From positions 5,854 through 69,853 of the forward strand of contig CAYRTL010000011.1 in NCBI GenBank assembly GCA_964427005.1: a stretch of 64,000 nt of DNA. Reading direction: 5' to 3'. Below, piece after piece: positions 41,800 to 49,975 of the stretch; positions within the stretch are counted from its first letter, which is position 1; each line of letters opens with the position of its first letter. This DNA comes from JAMXLO01 sp964427005 (GTDB lineage Bacteria > Pseudomonadota > Alphaproteobacteria > Acetobacterales > Acetobacteraceae). Made by a program: the position numbers and the translations under genes. A model generated the notes under the pieces. The model was given only the letters and a program-made list of their open reading frames with translations, was not told the DNA's origin and did not search any database.

Positions 41800-42428
41800 G
41801 CGCTCATCACAATGCCCGCCGCCGCCTGGCACGGTTCGATCACCGGCACGCCAACGGCGTCCTCTACCGCGGGGCGGTGATGCGCCATTCCCGTGCAGCC
41901 GAGGATGATCGCCCCGGCGCCTGATGTGGCGCACAGACGGGCCGCATCGATCAGACGCGCTCGCGCCGCCTGCGGCTCCAGCAGAGTCTCCATCGTGACA
42001 TTCAGCGCGACTTCTGCTGCCAGCCGATGCTCCAGTCCCATGGCGCGCAATGCGGCAAGGTGACGTGCCTTCGACGCGTCCACGATCGCGACTACGCCAA
42101 ACCGTTCTGCACGTGCCACGGCCGCGGCGACTGCGCAGCGGAACACGCCGAATACCGGCCGACGAGTCGTCGCTCGCACCGCCTCGATGCCAGGATCCGA
42201 AGCACACGCGATCACGTAGGCACCCGCCGGTTCCCGCTCGACCAGACGGCAGAGAGGTTCCACCACGTCATGCCAGTCGCGCCAGTCGTAGATGGCAGGC
42301 GGCCCTTCACGCAGCGTGACCACCTCGAAAGATGGCGCGCCGGGCAAGCGGAACGGCGCCAGAGCCGCAGCGATCCCATCCGAGCAGGCGGTGGAGCAGT
42401 TGGGGTTGACCACCAGAATACGTGCCAT
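41800..42428 (-). CDS. Asp/Glu/hydantoin racemase-family protein, 3' end lost in gap
   Basis: About 209 residues visible from MARILVVNPN. Two catalytic cysteines are in place: C75 in VIACASDPG and C178 in IILGCTGMA. The family includes hydantoin and allantoin racemases and Asp/Glu racemases. The reading stops at IEPCQAAAGIVMS, so only some 10-30 residues should be missing in the N-run. Placed next to a D-carbamoylase, a hydantoin racemase is the most likely role, which would let the cell use both hydantoin enantiomers. Start has GAGGGGGG upstream. Confidence 0.85.
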
Positions 42429-42503
42429 GCAGATACTGTCCCCCCTCTGGCCGACGCGGGCAAGCGGACCGATATGAGACGCTAATTTGAAGGACGAATA
42501 GAA

Positions 42504-42923
42504 ATGGCCCCTGTTCGCTGGCAGCCTGATCGCTCGACTCCCAAGCCGGCGTGGCCAGTTCCGTCGCTCGCAACAGCGATTGCACGCGGTCTCGCTGGAC
42601 GCTGTCCGGTCTGCGGCAAAGGCCGCATTTTCAATGGCTTCCTCCGGGTAGTTCCCGAATGCGAGTATTGCCACGCACCACTGGGCCTCGCCCGCGCTGA
42701 TGACGCGCCGCCCTACTTCACCATCCTTATCGTGGGCCACATCGTGATCCCTGCCATGCTCATCATGCAGAAGATGGCCGACCCGCCGAACTGGCTGCTG
42801 GCGGTAATTTTCCTGCCGCTGACGCTGATCCTCTCAATCGGGCTGATCCGGCCAATCAAGGGTGCTGTCGTCGGGCTTATGCTTAGCTTCAATATGCTGA
42901 AGACCGACGTTGAAACCGGATGA
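42504..42923 (+). CDS. DUF983 small membrane protein with zinc-ribbon
   Basis: 139 residues. An N-terminal zinc-ribbon (GRCPVCGKGRIF ... CEYCHAPLG, two CxxC pairs) precedes two hydrophobic helices (about 73-92 and 98-118). DUF983 proteins occur in many Alphaproteobacteria, sometimes near cytochrome oxidase genes, with no proven function. Stop overlaps the UPF0262 start (ATGA), which couples them. Confidence 0.88.
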   Translation: MAPVRWQPDRSTPKPAWPVPSLATAIARGLAGRCPVCGKGRIFNGFLRVVPECEYCHAPLGLARADDAPPYFTILIVGHIVIPAMLIMQKMADPPNWLLAVIFLPLTLILSIGLIRPIKGAVVGLMLSFNMLKTDVETG

Positions 42924-43423
42924 ATCGACCGCCTGGGCTCGTTCAAGGAGGGCTGTCCCGTGTGGTGTTGGACGGAGAGACACCTTCCAGTCTGCCGTCC
43001 GTGCTCGAAGCGGATCGCGCCCAGGCGGTTGCCGATCTGGCGGCCGAGAACCAATTCGTACCGTTGATTGTTAAGCCGGGCGTGCCGGCGCATGGGCCAT
43101 TCGTGCTGCATCTCGCGCTGCAGGATGGCCGGTTGGTGTTCGATATCCGCCGCAGCAACGGCACCAGGCTGGCGATTGTCGGGCTGGCCCTGGGACCGTT
43201 TCGGCGCCTGGTGAAGGACTACCAGTTGCTGGTGGACAGCCACATCAAGGCAGTCGAAGAAGGGCGCGCTGAACGCATCCAGGCGATCGACATGGGCCGC
43301 AGAGGACTGCACAACGAAGGCGCACGACTGATGCGCGAACGGCTTGCCGGCAAGATCGCGATCGATTTCGCGACCGCTCGCCGATTGTTCACGCTGGTCT
43401 GCGTGCTGCACCAAAGGGTCTGA
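42920..43423 (+). CDS. UPF0262 family protein
   Basis: 167-residue cytosolic protein of unknown function found almost only in Alphaproteobacteria. The family core is clear: EADRAQAVADLAAENQF, LVFDIRRSNG, LALGPFRRLVKDYQLLVDSH, IDMGRRGLHNEGARLMRERL and ATARRLFTLVCVLHQR. Overlaps the DUF983 gene by 4 bases; mtnA begins 5 bases after it. Confidence 0.92.
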   Translation: MNRPPGLVQGGLSRVVLDGETPSSLPSVLEADRAQAVADLAAENQFVPLIVKPGVPAHGPFVLHLALQDGRLVFDIRRSNGTRLAIVGLALGPFRRLVKDYQLLVDSHIKAVEEGRAERIQAIDMGRRGLHNEGARLMRERLAGKIAIDFATARRLFTLVCVLHQRV

Positions 43424-43428
43424 GGCCC

Positions 43429-44523
43429 ATGCTCGTCGATGGAGTTCCTTACCGCACAATCTGGGTCGATCCCGAGGACGGCTGGTCGATCCGCATCATC
43501 GACCAGACGAAACTGCCCTGGGCGCTGGAGATCGTTCGGCTGACCGATGTGTCACAGGCGGCCCATGCCATCCGCTCCATGCAGGTGCGTGGCGCGCCAC
43601 TGATCGGCGCGGCGGCCGCTTACGGATTGTGCCTGGCATTGCGGCAGGACCCGTCATCCACGGCAATGGAACGCGACGCGGCGCTGTTGGCGGAGACGCG
43701 CCCGACGGCGATCAACCTGCGTTGGGCACTCGAGCGGATGCTCACCCGATTGCGCAATACGCCCGCTGCGGACCGTGAATGCGTCGCCTATCAGGAAGCG
43801 GCCGCAATTGCCGATGAGGATGTGGCGCAGAACGAGGCGATCGGACGGCACGGACTGCCGCTGATCGAACAGGCCGCCGCCGGGAAGCGGGGCGAGCGAG
43901 TGAATGTCCTGACGCATTGCAACGCCGGCTGGCTTGCGACAGTCGATTGGGGCACCGCACTCGCGCCGATCTACCAGGCACACAATGCAGGCATCGATCT
44001 GCACGTGTGGGTGGACGAAACCCGGCCGCGCAATCAGGGCGCTGCGCTCACGGCCTGGGAACTCGGCAGGCACGGCGTTCCGCATACGGTTGTGGCGGAC
44101 AATGCCGGCGGTCATCTGATGCAGCACGGCGAGGTGGACCTGGTCATTGTCGGGACGGATCGCACAACGCGCCGCGGCGATGTCGCCAACAAGATCGGCA
44201 CCTACCTGAAGGCACTTGCCGCGCGCGACAACGATGTGCCGTTCTGGGTGGCGCTACCTTCCAGCACCATTGATTGGAAGGTCTCCGACGGAATCGCGGA
44301 AATCCCCATTGAGGAACGCAGCGCGACCGAGGTGACCGATGTCACTGGCCGTACCGTGGATGGGACAATAACCACGGTGCGCGTTGCGCCCGTCGAGAGC
44401 CAGGCTGCCAATCCCGCCTTCGACGTGACGCCGGCGCGACTGGTCACCGGATTGATCACCGACCGCGGCCGGTGTGCCGCCAGCGCCGAAGGTCTGCGTA
44501 CGCTCTATCCGGAGCACGCCTAG
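43429..44523 (+). CDS. mtnA: S-methyl-5-thioribose-1-phosphate isomerase
   Basis: Aldose-ketose isomerase of the methionine salvage pathway, 364 residues. It has the eIF2B-like fold with QVRGAPLIGAAAAYG (substrate phosphate loop), THCNAGWLATVDWGTALAP (catalytic Cys), and IVGTDRTTRRGDVANKIGTY (catalytic Asp). No other mtn genes adjoin, so the rest of salvage must be elsewhere, or it serves the related 5-deoxyribose route. GAGGCCC precedes the ATG. Confidence 0.96.
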   Translation: MLVDGVPYRTIWVDPEDGWSIRIIDQTKLPWALEIVRLTDVSQAAHAIRSMQVRGAPLIGAAAAYGLCLALRQDPSSTAMERDAALLAETRPTAINLRWALERMLTRLRNTPAADRECVAYQEAAAIADEDVAQNEAIGRHGLPLIEQAAAGKRGERVNVLTHCNAGWLATVDWGTALAPIYQAHNAGIDLHVWVDETRPRNQGAALTAWELGRHGVPHTVVADNAGGHLMQHGEVDLVIVGTDRTTRRGDVANKIGTYLKALAARDNDVPFWVALPSSTIDWKVSDGIAEIPIEERSATEVTDVTGRTVDGTITTVRVAPVESQAANPAFDVTPARLVTGLITDRGRCAASAEGLRTLYPEHA

Positions 44524-44574
44524 CCTCGGCACCCGGCTTGCATGACAATGGACCGACTTCTCGGGGAGACTCAC

Positions 44575-45429
44575 ATGACCGTTCGCCGTCCGCTGATCGC
44601 GGCTGCCTTTGCCCTGCTTGCCAGCGGAGCCATCGCGCAAACCAGCCAGCCACCATTCCGCACCGCGGTCGACGGCACATATGCCCCGCACGCGATGCCG
44701 AAACTGGGCGGCGGGCTCGAAGGCTTTCAGGTCGATCTGTTCAACGAAGTTGCGCGCCGCATGCATCGCGGGATCACGATCGATTCCGCCAGTTTCAGTG
44801 GATTGATCCCTGCACTGCAGGCTGGTCGGTACGATTTTCTCGCCGCACCCACCACGGTAACGCCGGAACGCGCACAGGCCCTGCTGTTCACCCAGGGCTA
44901 CATCTGGACCGCGTTCGAATTCGGCATCCGCAAAGGCACACCGCCCCTGAAGGGGTGGGAGGATCTCAAGGGCAAGGTGGTTTCGGTGAACAAGGGCACG
45001 CCCTACGAGTCACTGTCCAAGCAGATGGGCGAGAAATATGGCTTTACCGTGCAGACCTTCGACACCGAGCCTGATGCCGTGCAGGCGGTGGTGTCCGGCC
45101 ACGCCTATGCCAATCTGGCGGGCAACACGGTGATCAAGTATGCGGCAAGCAAGAACCCGCAGTTCGTCGCCGATCTGACGCTGACGGACACCAAGGCGCA
45201 TTGGGCCGCGCCGTTCCGCAAGGATGAGACGGCGCTGCGCGACGAGATGGATGACGTGCTCAAGTGCATGAAGAAGGACGGCACGATTGCGAAGCTGTCG
45301 GAGAAGTGGTTCGGCGCGAAGCCGGCGGAGGATGATCTGGAGAACGTGACCTTCCCCGGGCACGGCGTGCCGGGCCTGCCGGGATACGAGCCGAATGCGT
45401 CAGAGCCGGATTGCAGTAAGTACAAGTGA
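44575..45429 (+). CDS. Polar amino acid ABC transporter, periplasmic binding protein
   Basis: 284 residues with a signal peptide (MTVRRPLIAAAFALLASGAIAQ) and an SBP_bac_3 fold: FQVDLFNEVARRM, SASFSGLIPALQAGRYDFLAAPTTVTPERAQ, and LKGKVVSVNKGTPYESL. One Cys pair near the end (CMKKDGT ... EPDCSKYK) could form a disulfide. Start ATG 44575 has GGGGAG at proper distance. First of a four-gene importer set (binding protein, ATPase, two permeases). Ligand not readable. Confidence 0.93.
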   Translation: MTVRRPLIAAAFALLASGAIAQTSQPPFRTAVDGTYAPHAMPKLGGGLEGFQVDLFNEVARRMHRGITIDSASFSGLIPALQAGRYDFLAAPTTVTPERAQALLFTQGYIWTAFEFGIRKGTPPLKGWEDLKGKVVSVNKGTPYESLSKQMGEKYGFTVQTFDTEPDAVQAVVSGHAYANLAGNTVIKYAASKNPQFVADLTLTDTKAHWAAPFRKDETALRDEMDDVLKCMKKDGTIAKLSEKWFGAKPAEDDLENVTFPGHGVPGLPGYEPNASEPDCSKYK

Positions 45430-45449
45430 TGCTACCGTACTACCGTCTC

Positions 45450-45534
45450 GTCATGGCCGCCCTTCGGGCGGCCATCCACGTCTTTGCCAGGTCCGAAGGA
45501 AGACGTGGATGGCCGGGCCAAGCCCGGCCATGAC
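45450..45534. repeat. Family B palindrome, long composite copy
   Basis: Contains GTCATGGCCGCC-CTTC-GGGCGGCCAT, then AAGACGTGGATGGCCGGGC-CAA-GCCCGGCCATGAC. The second half is close to the one at 51477-51536, with paired substitutions. The closing CCATGAC supplies the likely ATG of the next gene. Confidence 0.85.
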
Positions 45535-46279
45535 GGTGGGGGGAGGGGCCATCGTCCAGGCGCACGGCATTCACAAGCACTTCGGCTCACTGCACGTCCT
45601 GAAGGGCGTGAACCTGGACGTGGCGGAACGCGAGCTGGTCTTCGTTATCGGCCCGTCCGGCTCCGGCAAATCGACCCTGCTGCGCTGCCTCAATCGCCTG
45701 GAGGAACCCTCGTCCGGCACGATCATCGTTGATGGCATCGATCTGCTGGATCGACGCACCGACATCAACCATGCGCGCCAGCGCATCGGCATGGTGTTCC
45801 AGTCGTTCAACCTGTATCCACACATGACGGCACTCGGTAACGTCACCCTGGCGCTGCGCAAAGTGGCCGGCAAGCGGCGCGCGGAAGCAGACGAGACCGG
45901 CCGCGCTGCATTGGCGCGCGTGGGGTTGGCGGATCGCGCCAGCCATTACCCCGCGCAATTATCCGGAGGACAGCAACAGCGCGTGGCAATCGCTCGCGCG
46001 ATCGCGCTGGAGCCGCGAGTCATGCTGTTCGATGAACCGACCAGCGCGCTGGATCCTGAACTTGTCGGCGGCGTGCTGGCAGTGATGCGGGAGTTGCGCG
46101 AGAGCGGCATGACGATGGTCGTGGTCTCGCACGAAATGGGCTTCGCCCGCGCTGCGGCCGATCGTGTGCTGTTCATGGATGAGGGCGTTGTCGTCGAACA
46201 GGGGCCGCCCGCACAGATATTCGGCGCGCCACGCGAGGAGCGCACGCGCAGCTTCATCGGCCAGATTCAGCGGCACTGA
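45530..46279 (+). CDS. Polar amino acid ABC transporter, ATP-binding protein
   Basis: 249-residue GlnQ/HisP-type ATPase on the cytosolic face. Walker A GPSGSGKST, Q-loop VFQSFNLYPHMT, signature LSGGQQQRVAIARAIA, Walker B VMLFDEPTSALDPE and the switch His in VVSHEMGFA are all intact. Start uncertain: ATG 45530 lies at the end of a family B palindrome; GTG 45536 is another option. The permease begins at the base after its stop. Confidence 0.96.
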   Translation: MTVGGGAIVQAHGIHKHFGSLHVLKGVNLDVAERELVFVIGPSGSGKSTLLRCLNRLEEPSSGTIIVDGIDLLDRRTDINHARQRIGMVFQSFNLYPHMTALGNVTLALRKVAGKRRAEADETGRAALARVGLADRASHYPAQLSGGQQQRVAIARAIALEPRVMLFDEPTSALDPELVGGVLAVMRELRESGMTMVVVSHEMGFARAAADRVLFMDEGVVVEQGPPAQIFGAPREERTRSFIGQIQRH

Positions 46280-46960
46280 ATGTCCGGCTGGGATCGTTTC
46301 GCCGATACGTTCCTCAATGGCGCCGTTATGGCGAAGTACCTGCCGAATATCATCGACGGGTTCTTCCTGACAGTTGGCCTGGCGGCGCTGGTGGTGGTCA
46401 GCGGGATCGTCGCCGGTCTGCTTCTGGCGGTGATCCGGTCGGTCGGCATCAAGCCGCTGAACTGGTTGATCATATTCACGGTCGATCTGTTCCGTGCGCT
46501 GCCGCCTCTCGTCGTAATCGTCCTGCTGTATTTCGGGCTGCCCGCTGCGGGCTTCTCACCCAGTGCATTCGGCACGACGTGGGCGAGTCTTTCACTGGTG
46601 CTGATGGCGTTTGCCGAGGAGATCTTCTGGGCGGGAATCACGGCTACGCCGCGCGGACAGTGGGAAGCGGCGCGCTCTACCGGACTGACATTCTGGCAGG
46701 CGCTGATCTTCGTTGTGCTGCCGCAGGCGATCCGGCTGACGATTCCGCCGCTCACCAACCGAACCATCGCGATCACCAAGGGAACAGCGCTCGGGTCGGT
46801 GATCGGTCTGGCGGAAATTCTCTCGCAGGCTTCTTCGGCAGTCTCGTTCAGCTTCAATCCATCTCCCCTCACCCTTGGCGCCGCGGCATATCTGGTGCTG
46901 TTCCTGCCCGTGGTGGTGCTGGGGCGTTGGATCGAGACGCGGTTCGCGTGGCAGCGGTGA
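46280..46960 (+). CDS. Polar amino acid ABC transporter, permease 1
   Basis: 226 residues, five to six TM helices, HisM/GlnP type. Conserved FTVDLFRALPPLVVIVLLYFGLP and the EAA loop EAARSTGLTFWQALIFVVLPQAIRLTIPPLTN that docks on the ATPase. Forms a heterodimer with the next permease. Confidence 0.94.
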   Translation: MSGWDRFADTFLNGAVMAKYLPNIIDGFFLTVGLAALVVVSGIVAGLLLAVIRSVGIKPLNWLIIFTVDLFRALPPLVVIVLLYFGLPAAGFSPSAFGTTWASLSLVLMAFAEEIFWAGITATPRGQWEAARSTGLTFWQALIFVVLPQAIRLTIPPLTNRTIAITKGTALGSVIGLAEILSQASSAVSFSFNPSPLTLGAAAYLVLFLPVVVLGRWIETRFAWQR

Positions 46961-47622
46961 TCGAGACGTTTCTCAACACGCAGATCATCGCGGCGGCGTG
47001 GCCGATACTGCTGCAGGGACTGCTGACCACCGCCGGCCTGTCGCTGCTGGTGGTGCCGCTCGGGTTACTGGGCGGCGGCGTCATCGCGGTGCTGTCCACC
47101 GTGCACCATCCGTTTGTCCGCTGGCCACTGACGGCATGGGTGGATTTCTTCCGCGCGTTCCCGCCACTGGTACTGCTGATCTTCCTTTACGCCGGCCTGC
47201 CGTTCGCCGGCCTTGAACTTGGCGCGTTCGGCTGCGTCGCCATTGGTTTTTTCCTCAACACCGGCGCCTATTACGGCGAAATCCTGCGCGCCGGGATCGA
47301 GAGCGTGCCGAAAGGACAAAGTGAGGCAGCGCGCAGTACTGGGCTTTCACGCTTGCAGACAATGGTGTGGGTCGTGCTGCCGCAGGCGGTGCGCAACGTT
47401 CTGCCCGACCTGGTGTCGAACACGCTGGAAGTGGTGAAGCTGACGTCGATCGCCAGCGTGGTCGCACTGCCGGAGTTGCTGTATCAGGCGCGCCAGGCGC
47501 AAAGCGTCACTTACAACCCGACTCCCATCGTGGCGGCGGCGATCGTGTACTTCATGTTGCTCTGGCCGGTGGTGCGTGTGCTGAGCCGGTTGGAGAACCG
47601 CGCGATCGCAGGACGGCGGTGA
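46957..47622 (+). CDS. Polar amino acid ABC transporter, permease 2
   Basis: 221 residues with the same layout: LTAWVDFFRAFPPLVLLIFLYAGLP and the EAA loop EAARSTGLSRLQTMVWVVLPQAVRN. I choose GTG 46957, which overlaps the permease 1 stop (GTGA); GTG 46948 is possible and adds 3 residues. The longer frame from 46579 lies inside permease 1 and is not real. Its stop overlaps the DUF2272 start. Confidence 0.92.
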   Translation: MIETFLNTQIIAAAWPILLQGLLTTAGLSLLVVPLGLLGGGVIAVLSTVHHPFVRWPLTAWVDFFRAFPPLVLLIFLYAGLPFAGLELGAFGCVAIGFFLNTGAYYGEILRAGIESVPKGQSEAARSTGLSRLQTMVWVVLPQAVRNVLPDLVSNTLEVVKLTSIASVVALPELLYQARQAQSVTYNPTPIVAAAIVYFMLLWPVVRVLSRLENRAIAGRR

Positions 47623-48455
47623 TGCGCGCCGCTGTTCTGTTCGCTCTGGCTCTGCTGTCGGCGTGTGCGCCGCAGCGTCCGCAGCCCGATGCACACGTGC
47701 CCCCGTTCGCGCGCGTTCCGTATGAGCCGTTCTCGCGCGACGCGGTGGTGGCGATCGCGTTGCGCGAATGGCGGCTGTTCGGCTCGCAAGTGGATGATGA
47801 TCCGCCGGGCAGCTATCGCCCCGCTACGCCGGAGGACAAGCCGGAACGGCAGCAAGGGCTATGGCAACGTGTGGGCGAATACTGGTGGCTGGCGATGAAC
47901 GCCGGCGCACCGGAGGCCGCCTGGACCGGGAAGCACGACGCCAACGGAATCGTGTTCCCCGCCAGTCAGGATGGCATGTATGCATGGTCGGCTGCGTTCG
48001 TCTCCTATGTGATGCGCATCGCGGGCGCCGGCGCGCGCTTTCCCTATTCCGCGAGCCATTCCGATTACATCGACATCGCCAAGCAGATGGCGCTCGGGCA
48101 GACGTCAGGCTGGCTGGTGTTTGCCGAACGGCCCGAAAGCTACGCACCGCAGCCTGGCGATCTGATCTGCCTCGGCCGCGGCAACGCTCATGCGTTACGC
48201 TACGATGACTTGCCGGCAGGGCATTTTCCCGGCCATTGCGACATCGTCGTCGATACCGCGGTACCGGGTCAGATCAGCGTAGTCGGCGGCAATGTGGACG
48301 ACGCGGTGACCCTGAAGCACGTGCCGGTCACGCCGGACGGACACCTCGCCACGCCGGATGGGCTGATCATTGATAGCCGCTACCAATGGATGGTGGTGTT
48401 GCGGCTAACCGTGACGACTGTCATCGCGAGCGAAGCGAAGCAATCTCCATCGTGA
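47622..48455 (+). CDS. DUF2272 lipoprotein
   Basis: 277 residues. A lipoprotein signal, MRAAVLFALALLSACAPQ, with lipobox LSAC (Cys15). The mature part has the DUF2272 features WSAAFVSYVMRIAGAG, HSDYIDIA, YAPQPGDLICLGR and HCDIVVD, which resembles a CHAP/NlpC-like cysteine-hydrolase layout, though catalysis is unproven. Start overlaps the permease stop by one base. The last 11 residues or so (VIASEAKQSPS) are encoded by a family A palindrome, and the stop codon lies in its loop, so the native C-terminus was probably extended by repeat insertion. Confidence 0.85.
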   Translation: MRAAVLFALALLSACAPQRPQPDAHVPPFARVPYEPFSRDAVVAIALREWRLFGSQVDDDPPGSYRPATPEDKPERQQGLWQRVGEYWWLAMNAGAPEAAWTGKHDANGIVFPASQDGMYAWSAAFVSYVMRIAGAGARFPYSASHSDYIDIAKQMALGQTSGWLVFAERPESYAPQPGDLICLGRGNAHALRYDDLPAGHFPGHCDIVVDTAVPGQISVVGGNVDDAVTLKHVPVTPDGHLATPDGLIIDSRYQWMVVLRLTVTTVIASEAKQSPS

Positions 48456-48492
48456 TGGGGATTGCTTCGTCGCTTCGCTCCTCGCAATGACA
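48419..48492. repeat. Palindromic repeat, family A, copy 3 (overlaps a gene end)
   Basis: TGTCATCGCGAGCGAAGCGAAGCAAT... and ...ATTGCTTCGTCGCTTCG...CGCAATGACA pair around the loop GTGA. The TGA in that loop is the stop codon of the DUF2272 gene. The right end lies 4 bp from the convergent rhodanese stop. Confidence 0.88.
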
Positions 48493-48495
48493 GCG

Positions 48496-48906
48496 TCACC
48501 GCTGTCGCCAGGGCAGGCCTTCCGCTTTCCATCCCGCCGTGACGCCACGATGGCCGGAGGCATCCACGCCGCCTTCGAACCCGTCGGCCACGTTATAGAC
48601 ATGCGGGAAGCCTGCGGTCTGGGCGGCCTGAGCCGCGGCATAGCTGCGCTGGCCGCTGCGACAGATGAAGTAGATGTGGTGATCCGGCGTGAACCCGACC
48701 TCCTTCAACTGCTCGGCAAAGGCCGTGTTGAGCTGCATCGTCGGATAGACCTGCCACTGGATCGGCACGACCTGCTTGCCGGCTGAGGACAGGTCCGGCA
48801 GGCCGACAAAGTTCCATTCCGCATCCGTTCGCACATCGACAAGCTGTGCCTTCGGGTTCCTCTGGAGGGCTTCCCACGCCCGTCCGGGCGGCACATTCTC
48901 AACCAT
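48496..48906 (-). CDS. Rhodanese-like domain protein
   Basis: 136 residues, one rhodanese domain. The active loop ICRSGQRSYAAA has the nucleophile Cys82 and the CxxGxR pattern of sulfurtransferases; LVDVRTDAEWNFVG is the entry motif. Likely carries persulfide sulfur in the cytosol. Divergent from a cysteine-synthase-like gene 30 bp away, so the two may share regulation in sulfur metabolism. Much longer frame upstream is antisense to that gene. Confidence 0.92.
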   Translation of the reverse strand: MVENVPPGRAWEALQRNPKAQLVDVRTDAEWNFVGLPDLSSAGKQVVPIQWQVYPTMQLNTAFAEQLKEVGFTPDHHIYFICRSGQRSYAAAQAAQTAGFPHVYNVADGFEGGVDASGHRGVTAGWKAEGLPWRQR

Positions 48907-48936
48907 GGCAAGAACTCCGGCTACACGAGGATGGCG

Positions 48937-49941
48937 ATGACCCAACTCTACCACGGCACGCATTGGCAAGAGGACCTGGCCGCTGCGATCGGTCATACGC
49001 CGCTGATCCGGCTGCGCGGCGCCTCCGAAGCGACCGGGTGCACCATCCTCGGCAAGGCGGAATTCATGAATCCTGGCGGATCGGTGAAGGATCGCGCCGG
49101 CCTCTACATCATCACGGATGCCGAGAAACAGGGCACGCTGAAGCCGGGCGGCACCATCGTGGAGGGAACTGCCGGCAATACCGGGATCGGCCTCACGCTG
49201 GTCGGCAATGCCCGTGGCTACCGCTGCGTCATCGTGATGCCCGAGACGCAGAGCAAGGAGAAGATCGACTTCCTGCGCATGATCGGCGCCGATTTGCGCC
49301 TGGTGCCGGCCAAGCCGTACCGCGATCCCGGCAATTACGTGCATGTGTCGCGCCGGATGGCGGAGGAAACCGGTGCGGTCTGGGCCAACCAGTTCGACAA
49401 CCTCGCCAATCGCGAGGGCCATCGCATGCATACCGGACCCGAGATCTGGGAGCAGACCGAGGGCAAGGTCGATGCGTTCACCTGCGCCTGCGGCACCGGC
49501 GGCACGCTGGCGGGTGTCGGTCTCGCATTGAAGGCGAAGAACCCGAACGTGCGGATCGTGCTGGCCGATCCCGAGGGAAGCGGTCTGTACGGCTGGATCA
49601 AGAACAACGACCTGAGCATTTCTGGAAACTCGATCACCGAGGGCATCGGCAATTCGCGCGTCACGGCAAATCTGGAAGGCGCGCCGATCGACGACGCGGA
49701 ACGCATCCCTGACGGTGAAGCACTCCAGCACATCTATGATGTGCTGATCCACGAGGGCTTGTCTGTCGGGACGTCGTCCGGCATCAATATCGCCGCTGCG
49801 GTGCGGGTGGCGAAGCGGCTCGGTCCCGGCCATACCGTGGTGACGATTCTGGCGGACGGTGGTTCTCGCTATCAATCGAAGCTGTTCAATCCTGAATTTT
49901 TGCGCTCCAAAGCGCTGCCGGTGCCGAGTTGGCTGACTTGA
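48937..49941 (+). CDS. Cysteine synthase-family PLP enzyme
   Basis: 334-residue fold-type II PLP enzyme. PLP Lys K51 in NPGGSVKDR, the substrate loop EGTAGNTGIGL (canonical is T-S-G-N-T), the phosphate-binding GTGGTLAG, and SVGTSSGINIAAA near the end. It probably makes cysteine from O-acetylserine and sulfide; the Ala in the TAGNT loop instead of Ser and an insert NNDLSISGNSITEGIGNSR separate it from typical CysK and fit the long cysteine-synthase subgroup. I favour ATG 48937 (ACGAGG 6 bases upstream) over 48931. Confidence 0.88.
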   Translation: MTQLYHGTHWQEDLAAAIGHTPLIRLRGASEATGCTILGKAEFMNPGGSVKDRAGLYIITDAEKQGTLKPGGTIVEGTAGNTGIGLTLVGNARGYRCVIVMPETQSKEKIDFLRMIGADLRLVPAKPYRDPGNYVHVSRRMAEETGAVWANQFDNLANREGHRMHTGPEIWEQTEGKVDAFTCACGTGGTLAGVGLALKAKNPNVRIVLADPEGSGLYGWIKNNDLSISGNSITEGIGNSRVTANLEGAPIDDAERIPDGEALQHIYDVLIHEGLSVGTSSGINIAAAVRVAKRLGPGHTVVTILADGGSRYQSKLFNPEFLRSKALPVPSWLT

Positions 49942-49975
49942 GCACCGAAGCGCGTTGAGAGATCAGGAGTTTCGG

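Noticed and set aside
41469..42740. Continuous leftward frame across the 100 N
   Set aside because: The reading frame through N is meaningless; only the part right of the gap is a real racemase, and the frame left of it need not connect.
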